Source: Eggerthellales bacterium (GTDB lineage Bacteria > Actinomycetota > Coriobacteriia > Coriobacteriales > Eggerthellaceae). From it: a DNA stretch of 64,000 nt. Both the position numbers and the translations under genes were made by a program. A model generated the notes under the pieces. That model was not told where the DNA came from and searched no databases. It saw only the letters and a list, made by a program, of their open reading frames with translations. The stretch is from contig JAQXTF010000067.1 in NCBI GenBank assembly GCA_029219345.1, positions 1-64,000 of the forward strand. The letters are read 5' to 3'. This document shows positions 8,086 to 16,521 of the stretch, piece by piece (position 1 is the stretch's first letter; each line of letters starts with the position of its first letter).

Positions 8086-9267
8086 TTATTGGCGGTTTGC
8101 GCGATAAAAATGACGAACAACCGCATAGTAAACGGTCAGTAGGATAATAGCCACTGCGCTGGCGGTGTACAAGCCGCTAAAGCCCAGTAGGGGAGCAAGA
8201 AAGCCCGCGACCATGGGGCCTACACCTGCGCCCCCATCAGCGAAAACCCAGAAAGTAGACGTAGCAACGCCTACGCGCTCTTCGGCTGCGTCCCTGATTG
8301 CCAGCGATTGGGTGGTGGAGAAAATGGAGCCTCGGCCTGCTGCAAAAAGGCCGCTGGCAAGAAGAAGCTGCCAGGAGGCGGTGCAGTTTGCCATAAGCAA
8401 AAATGCTATTACGTACAGCAAAAACGCAGGGTACATGATTACTTTGTCGCCCTTGCGATCGAACAGTCTTCCGGTAGAGGGGCGAATGATAACAACAACT
8501 ACGGAATACACCACGAAATACCAGGCAGCTGCGGCGGCAATACCTAGAGTTTCAGCGTAGGTGGTAACGAAAGACGAAACGCCAGTGTAGAAAATATCGC
8601 TTAAGAAGATAATCAGGCAAATAGGAAGGGCGGCAATCTCAATGAAATTACTGATCTTAAAGCCTTTTTTCTGGTCCTGATCAGGGTTTTTGGGTACTTC
8701 AATTTCTTTGATGTGAAGCATGGAACACAGAAGAAGGCACATGCCTGCAAACACGCAGCACATGGCAAACATGGCAATATAAGACACCTCATGATAAAGA
8801 TATATGCCAATAAAGGGGCCAACTGCAGAGCCCAAAGTGGTAGCGAGGGAGACAAAACCCAGGCCTTCGCCCAGTCGGGAACGGGGGATGAATGCCACGG
8901 TAACGGTGGCAACAGTATTGGAAACAACGCCAAATGCCATGCCATTGATGATGCGCGTAATAAAAAGCCACACAATGCCCAGGGGTATCAGGTAGAAAAT
9001 AGAGCTGACAAAAAGGGCAACGCAGGCGCCAATGAGCATTTTGCGGCGTCCGATTATTTCAATGTATCTACCTGCGATAATGCGGGCTACGGTTGATGAA
9101 ACAATAAAGGAGCCAACAGCCGCGCCGGCAATTGCTTCGCTGTAGCCAAGGATATCCATGGTAAAAAGCGCAATAAGGGCAATAAAAGTATTAAAGATCG
9201 ACGATGAAAAAATACGGACGCAAGATGCAAGAATAAAATCTCGGTTCCACAGTTTTTCTTGCTGCAT
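8086..9267 (-). CDS. MFS transporter
   Basis: Inner-membrane carrier of 393 residues with about 12 hydrophobic segments. The loop 2-3 signature appears as VARIIAGRYIEIIGRRKM and a second half-motif as GRLFDRKGDK. It resembles drug/proton or sugar-efflux type MFS members; substrate and direction are unknown. The start ATG at 9267 follows AGGGGAGCC. First gene of an MFS-apbE unit, divergent from the zinc-ribbon gene at 9433. Confidence 0.85.
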   Translation of the reverse strand: MQQEKLWNRDFILASCVRIFSSSIFNTFIALIALFTMDILGYSEAIAGAAVGSFIVSSTVARIIAGRYIEIIGRRKMLIGACVALFVSSIFYLIPLGIVWLFITRIINGMAFGVVSNTVATVTVAFIPRSRLGEGLGFVSLATTLGSAVGPFIGIYLYHEVSYIAMFAMCCVFAGMCLLLCSMLHIKEIEVPKNPDQDQKKGFKISNFIEIAALPICLIIFLSDIFYTGVSSFVTTYAETLGIAAAAAWYFVVYSVVVVIIRPSTGRLFDRKGDKVIMYPAFLLYVIAFLLMANCTASWQLLLASGLFAAGRGSIFSTTQSLAIRDAAEERVGVATSTFWVFADGGAGVGPMVAGFLAPLLGFSGLYTASAVAIILLTVYYAVVRHFYRANRQ

Positions 9268-9432
9268 TGTGGCTCCCCTCAGCCTATTAACGCGCTTATA
9301 GATACGAAAAACTCTATGAAATTGATTAGAACACCGTGAACGCTTAAAATGGTAAGTGAAGAAATTTAATTCGGTAAGCGTTTGAAATTACGGCGTTGAA
9401 CTGCGCTTTTTCTGATTAAGGGGGACAATAAC

Positions 9433-9630
9433 ATGTGTTATCAGTGCTTTGGATGCGGTAAATGTTTGCCCGAGGAAGAGCGCAAGAATCTGAAGCCCAA
9501 ATGCCCTGCATGCAAAGCCGAATTGGAAGAAGGCGTGAAGTTTTGCCCCAAGTGCGGCATGTATATTCGCCCCAAAGCGGGCAGTCTTTTGGTTAAGAAA
9601 CCAAAACCCGCACAAAAAGCTGAAGCATAA
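9433..9630 (+). CDS. Small zinc-ribbon protein, MCxxC type (family member 1)
   Basis: A 65-residue cytosolic protein with four Cys pairs: MCYQCFGCGKC at the N-terminus, then CPACKA and FCPKCG, and a Lys/Pro/Ala-rich tail. The CxxC pairs should bind zinc as a double zinc ribbon. Related small proteins beginning MC[F/Y] occur at 13226 (minus), 13627 and 20509. The start follows AGGGGGAC. It stands alone, ending in a bidirectional terminator shared with the opposing LuxR-type regulator. No function can be assigned from sequence; a role linked to the neighbouring redox genes is inferred only from co-location. Confidence 0.7.
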   Translation: MCYQCFGCGKCLPEEERKNLKPKCPACKAELEEGVKFCPKCGMYIRPKAGSLLVKKPKPAQKAEA

Positions 9631-9660
9631 AAAATGGCCCCTAAGAAACGGGGCCATTTT
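9631..9660. terminator. Bidirectional terminator between zinc-ribbon gene and LuxR gene
   Basis: Perfect 11-bp stem AAAATGGCCCC / GGGGCCATTTT flanked by A and T runs, working in both directions. The stop codon of the minus-strand regulator lies at its inner edge (9641-9643). Confidence 0.85.
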
Positions 9661-10072
9661 CGTATTTGGTGAGCAGTTGCTTCAATTCATCCATGGAATG
9701 AATGTCCAATTTTTTAAAAATATTGTACTTATGAGCTTTTACCGTGGCCTTTGATAAATTCAAGGAGTTGGCGATATACGAAGGATTTCGCTCGTTGGAT
9801 AGAAAGCGAAGAATATGTCCCTCGCGCTCGGTAAGATTATATTCGCGTTCAAGGGTCATGATGGCCTCTTTGCGCTTTCCGGGAACATCGCCTCTGATAA
9901 TATCGTAGAGCGGCGTGCCTGAACGAGAATATTCAATCTCATCCAATGCGTCGATCATATCAATAATTGCGTGTGCCATAGCTTGCTTATCTTTCGTTCC
10001 GGCAAGGTATTGAGGCACGGTTACATAGGCAATTGCGCTGAAATTTAGTACATCCTGCTCGATATTTTTCAT
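9641..10072 (-). CDS. LuxR-type HTH transcriptional regulator
   Basis: A 143-residue DNA-binding protein. The C-terminal half is a LuxR/GerE helix-turn-helix (LTEREGHILRFLSNERNPSYIANSLNLSKATVKAHKYNIFKKLDIH, about residues 80-125). The N-terminal 75 residues form a short acidic domain with no recognised fold and no phosphoacceptor signature. Eggerthellaceae often place such regulators beside substrate-specific oxidoreductase operons, so control of the adjacent molybdoenzyme operon is a reasonable inference. It lies downstream of that operon on the same strand but is separated from it by a terminator, and its gene ends inside a bidirectional terminator. Confidence 0.8.
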   Translation of the reverse strand: MKNIEQDVLNFSAIAYVTVPQYLAGTKDKQAMAHAIIDMIDALDEIEYSRSGTPLYDIIRGDVPGKRKEAIMTLEREYNLTEREGHILRFLSNERNPSYIANSLNLSKATVKAHKYNIFKKLDIHSMDELKQLLTKYENGPVS

Positions 10073-10136
10073 GAACCCTCTTTAATAGGTGCTCTTTCAA
10101 TAATGCGGATTGTAACAAAAAAAAAGAAAAAATTGG

Positions 10137-10170
10137 CAAAAAAATGGCCGCCCCATAAAGGGGCGGCCAT
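10137..10170 (-). terminator. Rho-independent terminator of the left molybdoenzyme operon
   Basis: Perfect 11-bp stem ATGGCCGCCCC / GGGGCGGCCAT followed in the minus direction by TTTTTTT. It lies 33 nt after the ferredoxin gene and separates the operon from the LuxR gene. Confidence 0.9.
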
Positions 10171-10202
10171 CCAAAGTAGCTATTACGCCACTAAGCTAAA
10201 AC

Positions 10203-10538
10203 TTAGGGCAGGTAAACAGCAACCTTGTTGCTCTTGCCAGCCAGGGCCTTGCCGATTTCGTCAACCTTGACGATTTCCATGCAGGCACCCAGGCAGTGCA
10301 GAACGCAAGGAGCGGTCTTGCCTTCAGCCAGACGATCAGCGCACAGGTCGCACAGATCGGAGGGTACGGGGACGTAGTCCCAGAGCCACTTGCCGTTGCT
10401 CATCTTGATGGGACCCATCTCATTAATCTTAATACCCCACTCGGTCAGGGGCATCTTCTTTTCATTGCGGCAAGAAACTTCACAAGCATGGCAGCCAGTG
10501 CAGTACTTGTACTCAATAAGCATTGCGTATTCGGCCAT
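10203..10538 (-). CDS. Short ferredoxin-type electron-transfer subunit (two 4Fe-4S clusters)
   Basis: A 111-residue iron-sulfur protein, the expected electron-transfer partner of the molybdoenzyme directly upstream. Cluster ligands are visible as Cys13, 16, 19, 23 (YCTGCHACEVSC) and Cys63, 66, 78, 82. DmsB/NrfC-type beta subunits are usually about 200 residues with four clusters, so this is a shortened form with only two. No signal peptide. The start codon lies 2 nt after the upstream stop and follows GGAGGCAT, so the two genes are translationally linked. A close counterpart sits at 16522. Confidence 0.88.
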   Translation of the reverse strand: MAEYAMLIEYKYCTGCHACEVSCRNEKKMPLTEWGIKINEMGPIKMSNGKWLWDYVPVPSDLCDLCADRLAEGKTAPCVLHCLGACMEIVKVDEIGKALAGKSNKVAVYLP

Positions 10539-10540
10539 GA

Positions 10541-12886
10541 TTATGCCTCCTGTCCATCACGAGTAATGTCCCAAGCAGCGGGATCGGTACCAATTGCGCC
10601 TTCTTCAGTGTCGGGAGACATGGTGCCGAATGCATCCAGGCCATCGACCTTGTAGATCTTGCAGCAGACGTTCTTGAAGGGAGCACCAAAGCCGATGCGG
10701 CCGATTGCACGGTGGGGGATCAGGCTGTTGATGTTGGACTTCCAAACACCGTTCAGGTTGGGAGCCTCGGCGTCCTGCTCGGGGTACCACCAACCATGCT
10801 GAGCATGAATGGTGCGAGGATCAACGGTGGGGGTAACCTGAGCCTTCTCGATTGCCTTGCCCAGAGGATTCTCGATGCATACCCAGTCGCCGTCTTCGAT
10901 GCCGTACTTGGCAGCGGTCTCGGGGTTGATCTGAACCAGAGGATTGGGCATGATGGCGCGCAGAGAAGGAATCTGGCGATGCTCAGAGTGGAAAGAGGTG
11001 GTCTCACGACCGCCGGTGATCATAACCAGAGGATAGTTTTCCTTCAGGTCCTCACGACCGGGGGTGTAGGGAGTCATCTTGTTCTCTTCGAAGTAAGGCA
11101 GAGGATCCTCGCCCCAGTCAGCGTACAGGGAGGACTGAAGTTCTACCAGACCAGTGGGGGTGTTGAAGCCGGGGTAACCGTCGGAACGCAGCAGGCCCTT
11201 CTCGTACTTCTTGTACTCGAACGGCATCATGAACCAGCCTTCTTCCTGCAGGTCTTCGAAGGTCTTATCAACGCCGCCGTTGTGCAGCTGCTCGGTGAAG
11301 AAGTCAGCTACGTTGTCCCAAGGCCATGCAGAGGGGTTCAGGCGCTTGCCAACCATGAAGTCAATCTCGAGGTCGGACTTGCAGTCGCCAACTTCGACAA
11401 CCTTGTTCATAGCCATAACCATATGAGTGTTACGGCCGAAGTGAGGCAGAACCATGCCGTCATGCTCAGCAAAGGTGGTAACGGGGAGGAACAGGTCGCA
11501 CAGGCCCATTGCGGTGGGGGTCATGAAGACGTCCTGTACAACGTTGAATTCCATCTTCTCCAGAGCCTTGAACCAGCGCTTGCCCTGAGCATTGGTGGTG
11601 TTGGCGATGCCGTTGGTGGCATAGAACCAAGCCATCTTCAGAGGATAAGGCTTGCCAGACTCCAGAGTGTCCAGGATGCAGTCGGGGTGAGCGATAACGT
11701 GAGCAGCCTGGAAACCACGGTACTGAACCAGGTCGGTGATCTGCTTGTCCATCATGCCCTCAGGCAGCTGCTGAGCGCACTCGTAACGCCACTTGCCCAT
11801 GAAGGAAGCGGGAACAGCCAGGGTAACGCCACCAGGAACATCCAGGTCGCCCAGGATGGCAGCCAGGATCAGGAAGCAGTGGCCAGCCTGAACACCATTG
11901 GAGTTGGTGTCGATAGCCAGACCCCACATCCAAGAAGAGGGATGTGCAGCAGCAACTGCGCGGGTAGCCTCAGCGATCAGGTCAGCGGGAACCCAAGTGA
12001 TTTCCTCAACCTTGTCCAGAGGATACTCAGCGGCGCGCTCCTTCAGCTCTTCAAAGCCGTAGCACCAGTTCTCAACGAAGTCATGATCGTACAGGTCTTC
12101 CTGAATGATCACGTTGATCATGCCCAGACCCAGAGCAGCGTCGGTACCAGGACGGAGCTGCAGATGATACTCAGCATGAGCAGCGCACCAGGTGACGCGG
12201 GGGTCAACAACGATGAGCTTGGAGCCGAGCTTCATCAGGTCGATGATGGTGTGACCAAAGAAGCCGTCGGGGTTGGAGAACAGAGGATCCTTGCCCCACA
12301 GAACGATGTAGTTAGGACGCTCCCAGCGAGGATCGTCGAAACGATCGGGGAAGTATGCTGCGTAGTCCAGCTCGGGATAGCCTGCACCCAGGATGAAGTC
12401 AGCAACGGAGCAACGGGGGCCGTAGCAAGAGTCGCCAGACATGGGGAAGCAGGAGTTGGGGGTACCCAGAGCAGCGTAAGCCAGAGGAGTCTTGTACAGA
12501 GTTGCCTCACGGCCGGTGCCCTGGAAAGCTACGATAGCTTCAGCGCCGTAGTTAGCCTTGATGTAGTTGACGCGCTCTTCGATGATGTCCAGAGCCTCGT
12601 CCCAAGAGATAGCCTCCCACTTGTCCTTACCGCGGTCCTTAGGATCACGCTTCAGCGGGGTAAGAATACGCTTTTCGTTGTACATGTACTCAGGAAGAGT
12701 CAGGCAACGAACGCACAGACGGCCCTTAGTGATGGGGTGATCGGGATCGCCCTCAACATTAACAACCTTGCCGTCCTTTACGGTCAGGTACATACCGCAG
12801 CCTACGGGATGGTCACCAGGAGGGGACCAAGCGCAGGTACGACACTTAAAAGTACCGTCGCCGCAATCGATTCTTCTTTCCGACAT
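10541..12886 (-). CDS. Cytosolic molybdopterin oxidoreductase, catalytic subunit
   Basis: Bis-molybdopterin guanine dinucleotide enzyme of the DMSO reductase superfamily, 781 residues. It shows an N-terminal iron-sulfur region with Cys15, 18, 30 and 58 (spacing 2, 11, 27; also Cys8 and Cys61), the fold block GEGDP-like VEGDPDHP, WDEALDII, HLQLRPGTDAALGLGM and a C-terminal molydopterin-dinucleotide binding part (GGRETTSFHSEHRQ, INPETAAKYGIEDGDWV). Cys154 in SCYGPRC is a candidate Mo ligand. No Tat signal, so it is cytosolic. It most resembles the acetylene hydratase / transhydroxylase / catechol dehydroxylase branch; the substrate is unknown. ATG 12886 follows GAGGAGAG. Operon: zinc ribbon, this gene, ferredoxin. 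Confidence 0.88.
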   Translation of the reverse strand: MSERRIDCGDGTFKCRTCAWSPPGDHPVGCGMYLTVKDGKVVNVEGDPDHPITKGRLCVRCLTLPEYMYNEKRILTPLKRDPKDRGKDKWEAISWDEALDIIEERVNYIKANYGAEAIVAFQGTGREATLYKTPLAYAALGTPNSCFPMSGDSCYGPRCSVADFILGAGYPELDYAAYFPDRFDDPRWERPNYIVLWGKDPLFSNPDGFFGHTIIDLMKLGSKLIVVDPRVTWCAAHAEYHLQLRPGTDAALGLGMINVIIQEDLYDHDFVENWCYGFEELKERAAEYPLDKVEEITWVPADLIAEATRAVAAAHPSSWMWGLAIDTNSNGVQAGHCFLILAAILGDLDVPGGVTLAVPASFMGKWRYECAQQLPEGMMDKQITDLVQYRGFQAAHVIAHPDCILDTLESGKPYPLKMAWFYATNGIANTTNAQGKRWFKALEKMEFNVVQDVFMTPTAMGLCDLFLPVTTFAEHDGMVLPHFGRNTHMVMAMNKVVEVGDCKSDLEIDFMVGKRLNPSAWPWDNVADFFTEQLHNGGVDKTFEDLQEEGWFMMPFEYKKYEKGLLRSDGYPGFNTPTGLVELQSSLYADWGEDPLPYFEENKMTPYTPGREDLKENYPLVMITGGRETTSFHSEHRQIPSLRAIMPNPLVQINPETAAKYGIEDGDWVCIENPLGKAIEKAQVTPTVDPRTIHAQHGWWYPEQDAEAPNLNGVWKSNINSLIPHRAIGRIGFGAPFKNVCCKIYKVDGLDAFGTMSPDTEEGAIGTDPAAWDITRDGQEA

Positions 12887-12986
12887 AATCTCTCCTCTCA
12901 TTCTTTCTCTACGTACATTTATTACAGTCGTCTCAGACTTGGATATAAGAGTGAAACGGGTCTGCTAAAAGGAATCCTGCTATTAA

Positions 12987-13226
12987 TTAAGCAACAGGCG
13001 GCTTGGGTGCTGCGGGAGCAGCAGGAGCGGCAGGTGCTGCGGGAGCAGCAGGAGCGGCAGCTGCGCCAGGCATGGGAGCGGGCTCGAGATCTTCAAAGCC
13101 TTCAGTGGAGCACTTGCAGAAGGGGCACTTGCTGGGCAGTTCGCCGTTTACACGATTGATACGCTTGCCGCATTCGGGGCACAGCACGGGGCCGTTGCCA
13201 CCAGCTTCAGCCGGTCTAAAACACAT
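12987..13226 (-). CDS. Small zinc-ribbon protein with Ala/Pro tail, MCFRP type (family member 2)
   Basis: A 79-residue protein beginning MCFRPAEAGG, then a zinc ribbon (VLCPECGK and KCPFCKC), an acidic linker and a 30-residue tail made almost only of Ala and Pro (repeats of AAP). The tail is encoded by an exact 27-bp tandem repeat. The ATG follows GGGAGG. It is the promoter-proximal gene of the left molybdoenzyme operon and is divergent from a second MCFRP gene at 13627. Position suggests a role in maturation or organisation of the molybdoenzyme or its Fe-S partner (inference); no function is established. Confidence 0.72.
   Translation of the reverse strand: MCFRPAEAGGNGPVLCPECGKRINRVNGELPSKCPFCKCSTEGFEDLEPAPMPGAAAAPAAPAAPAAPAAPAAPKPPVA
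13006..13059. repeat. Two exact 27-bp tandem repeats in the zinc-ribbon tail
   Basis: Positions 13006-13032 and 13033-13059 are identical 27-mers beginning GGTGCTGCGGGAGC. Each encodes nine Ala/Pro residues on the minus strand. In-frame gain or loss would change tail length without breaking the gene. Confidence 0.9.
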
Positions 13227-13626
13227 AATGAATCCTCCCTATTTGTTTACACAAACTACTTAGTAAGAAAAAGTGAGGCAAGTAAGAACGCATACGAATC
13301 CCCTACTTTTCTATAACCATACAATATACCTACTTTGCATAATTAACTAGTATGAAATTCCCCAGAAAATAAACCTTTTAAAAAGGCGGTACCATCAGGC
13401 TCTTTTTGGGCAAAATGAAGAAAAATCTCAATTGAACTGGTAATTTAAAAGTATTAGAAAAGGATGGATTATCTAATAAAATAGTACTATTCTAAACCAA
13501 GAATAGGTGGCAATTTTATTGAAGCAGGGGTAAAAAAGTATATACTTCTGATAGATGCTATTTTTGGCAGGCTAGCATTTAGAATCTGCTAGCCATTTGT
13601 AAGAGACTCTAATAGGAGGTTTTATT
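13227..13626. promoter_or_regulatory. 400-bp divergent control region with several dyads
   Basis: AT-rich, non-coding spacer between the two divergent MCFRP zinc-ribbon genes, and so between the two molybdoenzyme operons. It contains the perfect palindromes ATAGTACTAT (13481-13490) and AAGTATATACTT (13536-13547), the dyad CTATTC-N8-GAATAG (13487-13506), an imperfect CCTTTTAAAAAGG (13374-13386) and a hairpin GGCTAGCA / TGCTAGCC (13570-13577 with 13587-13594) in the probable leader of the right operon. The first three are candidate operators. No coding sequence was recognised. Confidence 0.55.
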
Positions 13627-13839
13627 ATGTGCTTCAGACCTGCAGCAGCAGAAATGGTAAACAAGTGCCGCGAGTGCGGCGCTGAGGCCCCCCTTGATCT
13701 GACCGAATGCCCCGAATGCGGCGCTGAGCTGCCTAAGGTTCCCGGTATGGGTGCTCCTGGTGCCCCCGGCGTTCCTGGCGTTCCCGGCGTTCCTGGCGTC
13801 CCCAGTGTTCCTGGCGCTCCTGGCGCTCCCACCAAGTAA
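13627..13839 (+). CDS. Small zinc-ribbon protein with collagen-like tail, MCFRP type (family member 3)
   Basis: A 70-residue protein starting MCFRPAAAEM, then KCRECGAE and ECPECGAE (zinc-ribbon CxxC pairs), then a tail of nine consecutive Gly/Ser-X-Pro triplets (GVPGVPGVPG and variants) ending in PTK. The coding DNA of the tail is a run of near-identical 9-bp units. The start follows AGGAGG. It heads the right molybdoenzyme operon exactly as its divergent twin heads the left one. The collagen-like tail is too short for a stable collagen helix on its own and may be a flexible or protein-binding tether (inference). Confidence 0.72.
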   Translation: MCFRPAAAEMVNKCRECGAEAPLDLTECPECGAELPKVPGMGAPGAPGVPGVPGVPGVPSVPGAPGAPTK

Positions 13840-13889
13840 GTTCTGCTTTAAAGAACAGCTGACCATTAAATTGGTCCTTTCAGCACGAT

Positions 13890-13908
13890 CCCATGGCTTG
13901 TCCATGGG
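13890..13908 (+). other. Intercistronic hairpin before the right molybdoenzyme gene
   Basis: Perfect 7-bp stem CCCATGG / CCATGGG with a 5-nt loop, extended by CAC/GTG pairs, in the 122-nt gap between zinc ribbon and molybdoenzyme. There is no T-run, so it is more likely a processing or stability element than a terminator. Confidence 0.45.
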
Positions 13909-13961
13909 GGAGTGCTTAGGAAATAGAGAAAGTTTTAGAGAGAAAGCAAAAGGAGGAGAAA

Positions 13962-16490
13962 ATGGACTACCGCGAATTCCTGGATTCGATAGACCGCAAG
14001 GCCTACCACGAAGGCGAATGGCGCTGGCAGGAAGGCGATCTCACCGTTACCCGTACGAATCACTGGTCACCCCCGGGTTGCCACAACGGCTGCGGCGTTC
14101 TTCTGTCCGTTGACAAGGACGGCAAGCTGGTTCACATCGAAGGTGACCCGCTGTCTCCGTTTGCAGGCGGCAAGCTGTGCATGCGCTGCCTGGACATGGT
14201 AGAGGCTGTAAATCACCCCGACCGTCTGAAGTACCCCTTGAAGCGCGCCGGCGAGCGTGGCGAGAACAAGTGGGAGCGCATTACTTGGGATGAGGCTTAC
14301 GATATCATCGTGGAGAAGGTCAACTGGATCAAGGAGAACTATGGTTCTCACACCATCATCTTCGACCACGGCACCGGCCGTAACATCGGTTGGCAGCTGC
14401 CTCTGTTCGCTTCCACCGCTTTGGAAACCCCCAATGTTTGCAACTTCGGCTTCACCGGTTTTGCTTGCTATCTGCCCCGTATGATCGGTGCTTCCGCCAA
14501 GATGGGCGAGATGACCATCATCGACGTTTCCGAGACCCACGAGCTGCGTTACGCTGCTCCCACCTTCCGTCGTCCTGACATCTGCGTTGTTTGGGGCAAT
14601 GAGCCTCTGAAGTCCAACGCTGACGGCTTCCTGGGCCACTGGATTGTTGAGTGCATGCAGTACGGCACCAAGATCATCTGCATCGACCCCCGTCTGACCT
14701 GGCTCGCATCTCGTGCTGAGGTTTGGTTGCAGCTCCGTCCCGGCACCGACGCTTGCATCGGCATGGCCATGCTGAACGTCATCATCGCCGAGGACCTGGT
14801 TGACCACGAGTTCATTGATAATTGGACCTATGGCTACGAGGCTCTGGTTGAGTCCGTTGCTGACAAGACCCCCGAGTGGGCTGCTGAGATCTGCGGCGTT
14901 GCTGCTGAAGATATCGTTAAGGCTGCTCGCCTGTACGCAAACGCAGAATCTGCTTGCATTCAGTGGGGCCTGGCCTTCGAGCAGCAGCTGTCTGCTCTGG
15001 GTGTTACCGCTGCTGCTTGCGACCTGATGGGCGTGACCGGCAACATCGACAACCCCGGCGGCAACCTGCTGATCAAGTGCGCATTCGATATCGAAAAGCG
15101 CTACGGCCTGGGCGACTTCAAGATTCCTCGCGAAGAGTACGCCGGCAAGATGACCCTGTCCGCAGGTATTGAATCCTCCGACATCGTTGCTTGCGCTGCT
15201 ACCGACCCGCTGATGCTGGCTGTTGAGACTGGCGAACCCTTCCAGCCTCAGATGCTGTGGATCGAATCCGCTAACCCCCTGGCTTGCTCCGGCATGGACG
15301 CACCTCGTATGTACGAGTGCCTGAAGAAGATCCCCTTCGTTGTTGTGGCCGATCCCTTCATGACCCCCACCGCCGTTGCTGCTGCCGACATCGTCCTGCC
15401 CGTTGCCATGAGCTGCGAGCGCAACGCTGTTCGTACTTGGTGGACCCCCGCTCGTTCCATCTCCAAGTGCACCAGCTACTATGAGGCTAAGTCCGACGAG
15501 CAGATCATCCTGGATCTGGGCCGCAGGCTGAAGCCCGAGAACTGGCCTTGGAAGGACGACAAGGAACTGTCCACTTGGTATCTTACCGACCAGTACGCCA
15601 AGGAAGGCACCCGCTACGAGGGCGACTTCGAAGAGCTGCAGGCACGCGGCGGCTTCAAGTACGATCCTTGGGACTCCGAGTACTACAAGTACAAGAAGGG
15701 CATGTGCCGTCCTGACGGTCAGCCTGGTTTTGACACTGCTACCGGCCGTTTCGAGTTCTGGTCTTGGGGCTACAATCACTGGGGCGTTGACCCGATGCCT
15801 TACCACGTCGAGCCCAAGGACTCCCCCGTGTCCAACCCCGAGCGCTTCAAGGAATATCCCTTCGTTGCTACCTCCGGTGGCCGCTCCTACGAGTTCTTCC
15901 ACTCCGAGCATCGTCAGCTGGAGACCATGCGCGAGTTCCACCCCTATCCTCTGGTAACCATCAACCCCGAGGCTGCCGCCGAGTACGGCATCAACGATGG
16001 CGACTGGGTATGGATCGAGACTCCTCACGGCCGTTGCCGCCAGAAGGCATTCCTGTTCCCCGGCATCAAGAAGGACACCATCCACATGGAGCATGCATGG
16101 TGGTATCCCGAAGAAGAAGCCGCTGAGCCCAGCCTGTTCGGCGTATTCGACTCCAACATCAACAATATGACCCTGAACTTCGAAACCGGCCAGGGTGGTA
16201 TTGGTTCCGGCATCAAGAGCTTCCTGGCAAAGATCTACAAGTACCAGGAAGGCGACCAGATGCCTGGCGTTAAGGTTACCCGCGAAGGCGGCTGGATGGA
16301 CTACATCCCTGGCGTTATGGCTGGTGACAAGGAATCTGCTGAGAAGCGCGCTGCCGAAGGCAACGAGTACCTGCAGAAGCAGCTCGAGAACGCACGTCGC
16401 GTCCAGAACCTGAAGGTTGAAGACGCCGACATGCAGGGTCGTAATGCTCTGGAGTACGCTAAGGAGCACGCCGACGAGGTTATCCGTTAA
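13962..16490 (+). CDS. Cytosolic molybdopterin oxidoreductase, catalytic subunit (paralogue)
   Basis: DMSO reductase superfamily enzyme of 842 residues, homologous along its length to the product of 10541-12886. Shared blocks include WSPPG, WDEAYDIIVEKVNWIK, LQLRPGTDACIGMAMLNVII, FFHSEHRQLETMREF and INPEAAAEYGINDGDWV. The N-terminal cluster region differs: Cys40, Cys44 and Cys73 are present (CHNGCGV, KLCMRC) but the first canonical Cys is replaced (TRTNHW), so the cluster is incomplete or unusually ligated. Cys169 in ACYLPR is a candidate Mo ligand. No Tat signal. Best fit is the transhydroxylase / catechol dehydroxylase-like branch. Strong ribosome site AAAGGAGGAG. Confidence 0.88.
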   Translation: MDYREFLDSIDRKAYHEGEWRWQEGDLTVTRTNHWSPPGCHNGCGVLLSVDKDGKLVHIEGDPLSPFAGGKLCMRCLDMVEAVNHPDRLKYPLKRAGERGENKWERITWDEAYDIIVEKVNWIKENYGSHTIIFDHGTGRNIGWQLPLFASTALETPNVCNFGFTGFACYLPRMIGASAKMGEMTIIDVSETHELRYAAPTFRRPDICVVWGNEPLKSNADGFLGHWIVECMQYGTKIICIDPRLTWLASRAEVWLQLRPGTDACIGMAMLNVIIAEDLVDHEFIDNWTYGYEALVESVADKTPEWAAEICGVAAEDIVKAARLYANAESACIQWGLAFEQQLSALGVTAAACDLMGVTGNIDNPGGNLLIKCAFDIEKRYGLGDFKIPREEYAGKMTLSAGIESSDIVACAATDPLMLAVETGEPFQPQMLWIESANPLACSGMDAPRMYECLKKIPFVVVADPFMTPTAVAAADIVLPVAMSCERNAVRTWWTPARSISKCTSYYEAKSDEQIILDLGRRLKPENWPWKDDKELSTWYLTDQYAKEGTRYEGDFEELQARGGFKYDPWDSEYYKYKKGMCRPDGQPGFDTATGRFEFWSWGYNHWGVDPMPYHVEPKDSPVSNPERFKEYPFVATSGGRSYEFFHSEHRQLETMREFHPYPLVTINPEAAAEYGINDGDWVWIETPHGRCRQKAFLFPGIKKDTIHMEHAWWYPEEEAAEPSLFGVFDSNINNMTLNFETGQGGIGSGIKSFLAKIYKYQEGDQMPGVKVTREGGWMDYIPGVMAGDKESAEKRAAEGNEYLQKQLENARRVQNLKVEDADMQGRNALEYAKEHADEVIR

Positions 16491-16521
16491 TAACGAACTC
16501 TAAGAAAAGGAGGCGAAAGCC

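Noticed and set aside
10712-13159. 815-codon open frame opposite the left molybdoenzyme gene
   Set aside because: The opposite strand encodes an unmistakable molybdoenzyme with a good ribosome site; the antisense frame has no recognisable domain and arises from strong codon bias.
14067-16469. 800-codon minus-strand frame opposite the right molybdoenzyme gene
   Set aside because: Same reason: a shadow of a high-bias gene, no domain or start signal.
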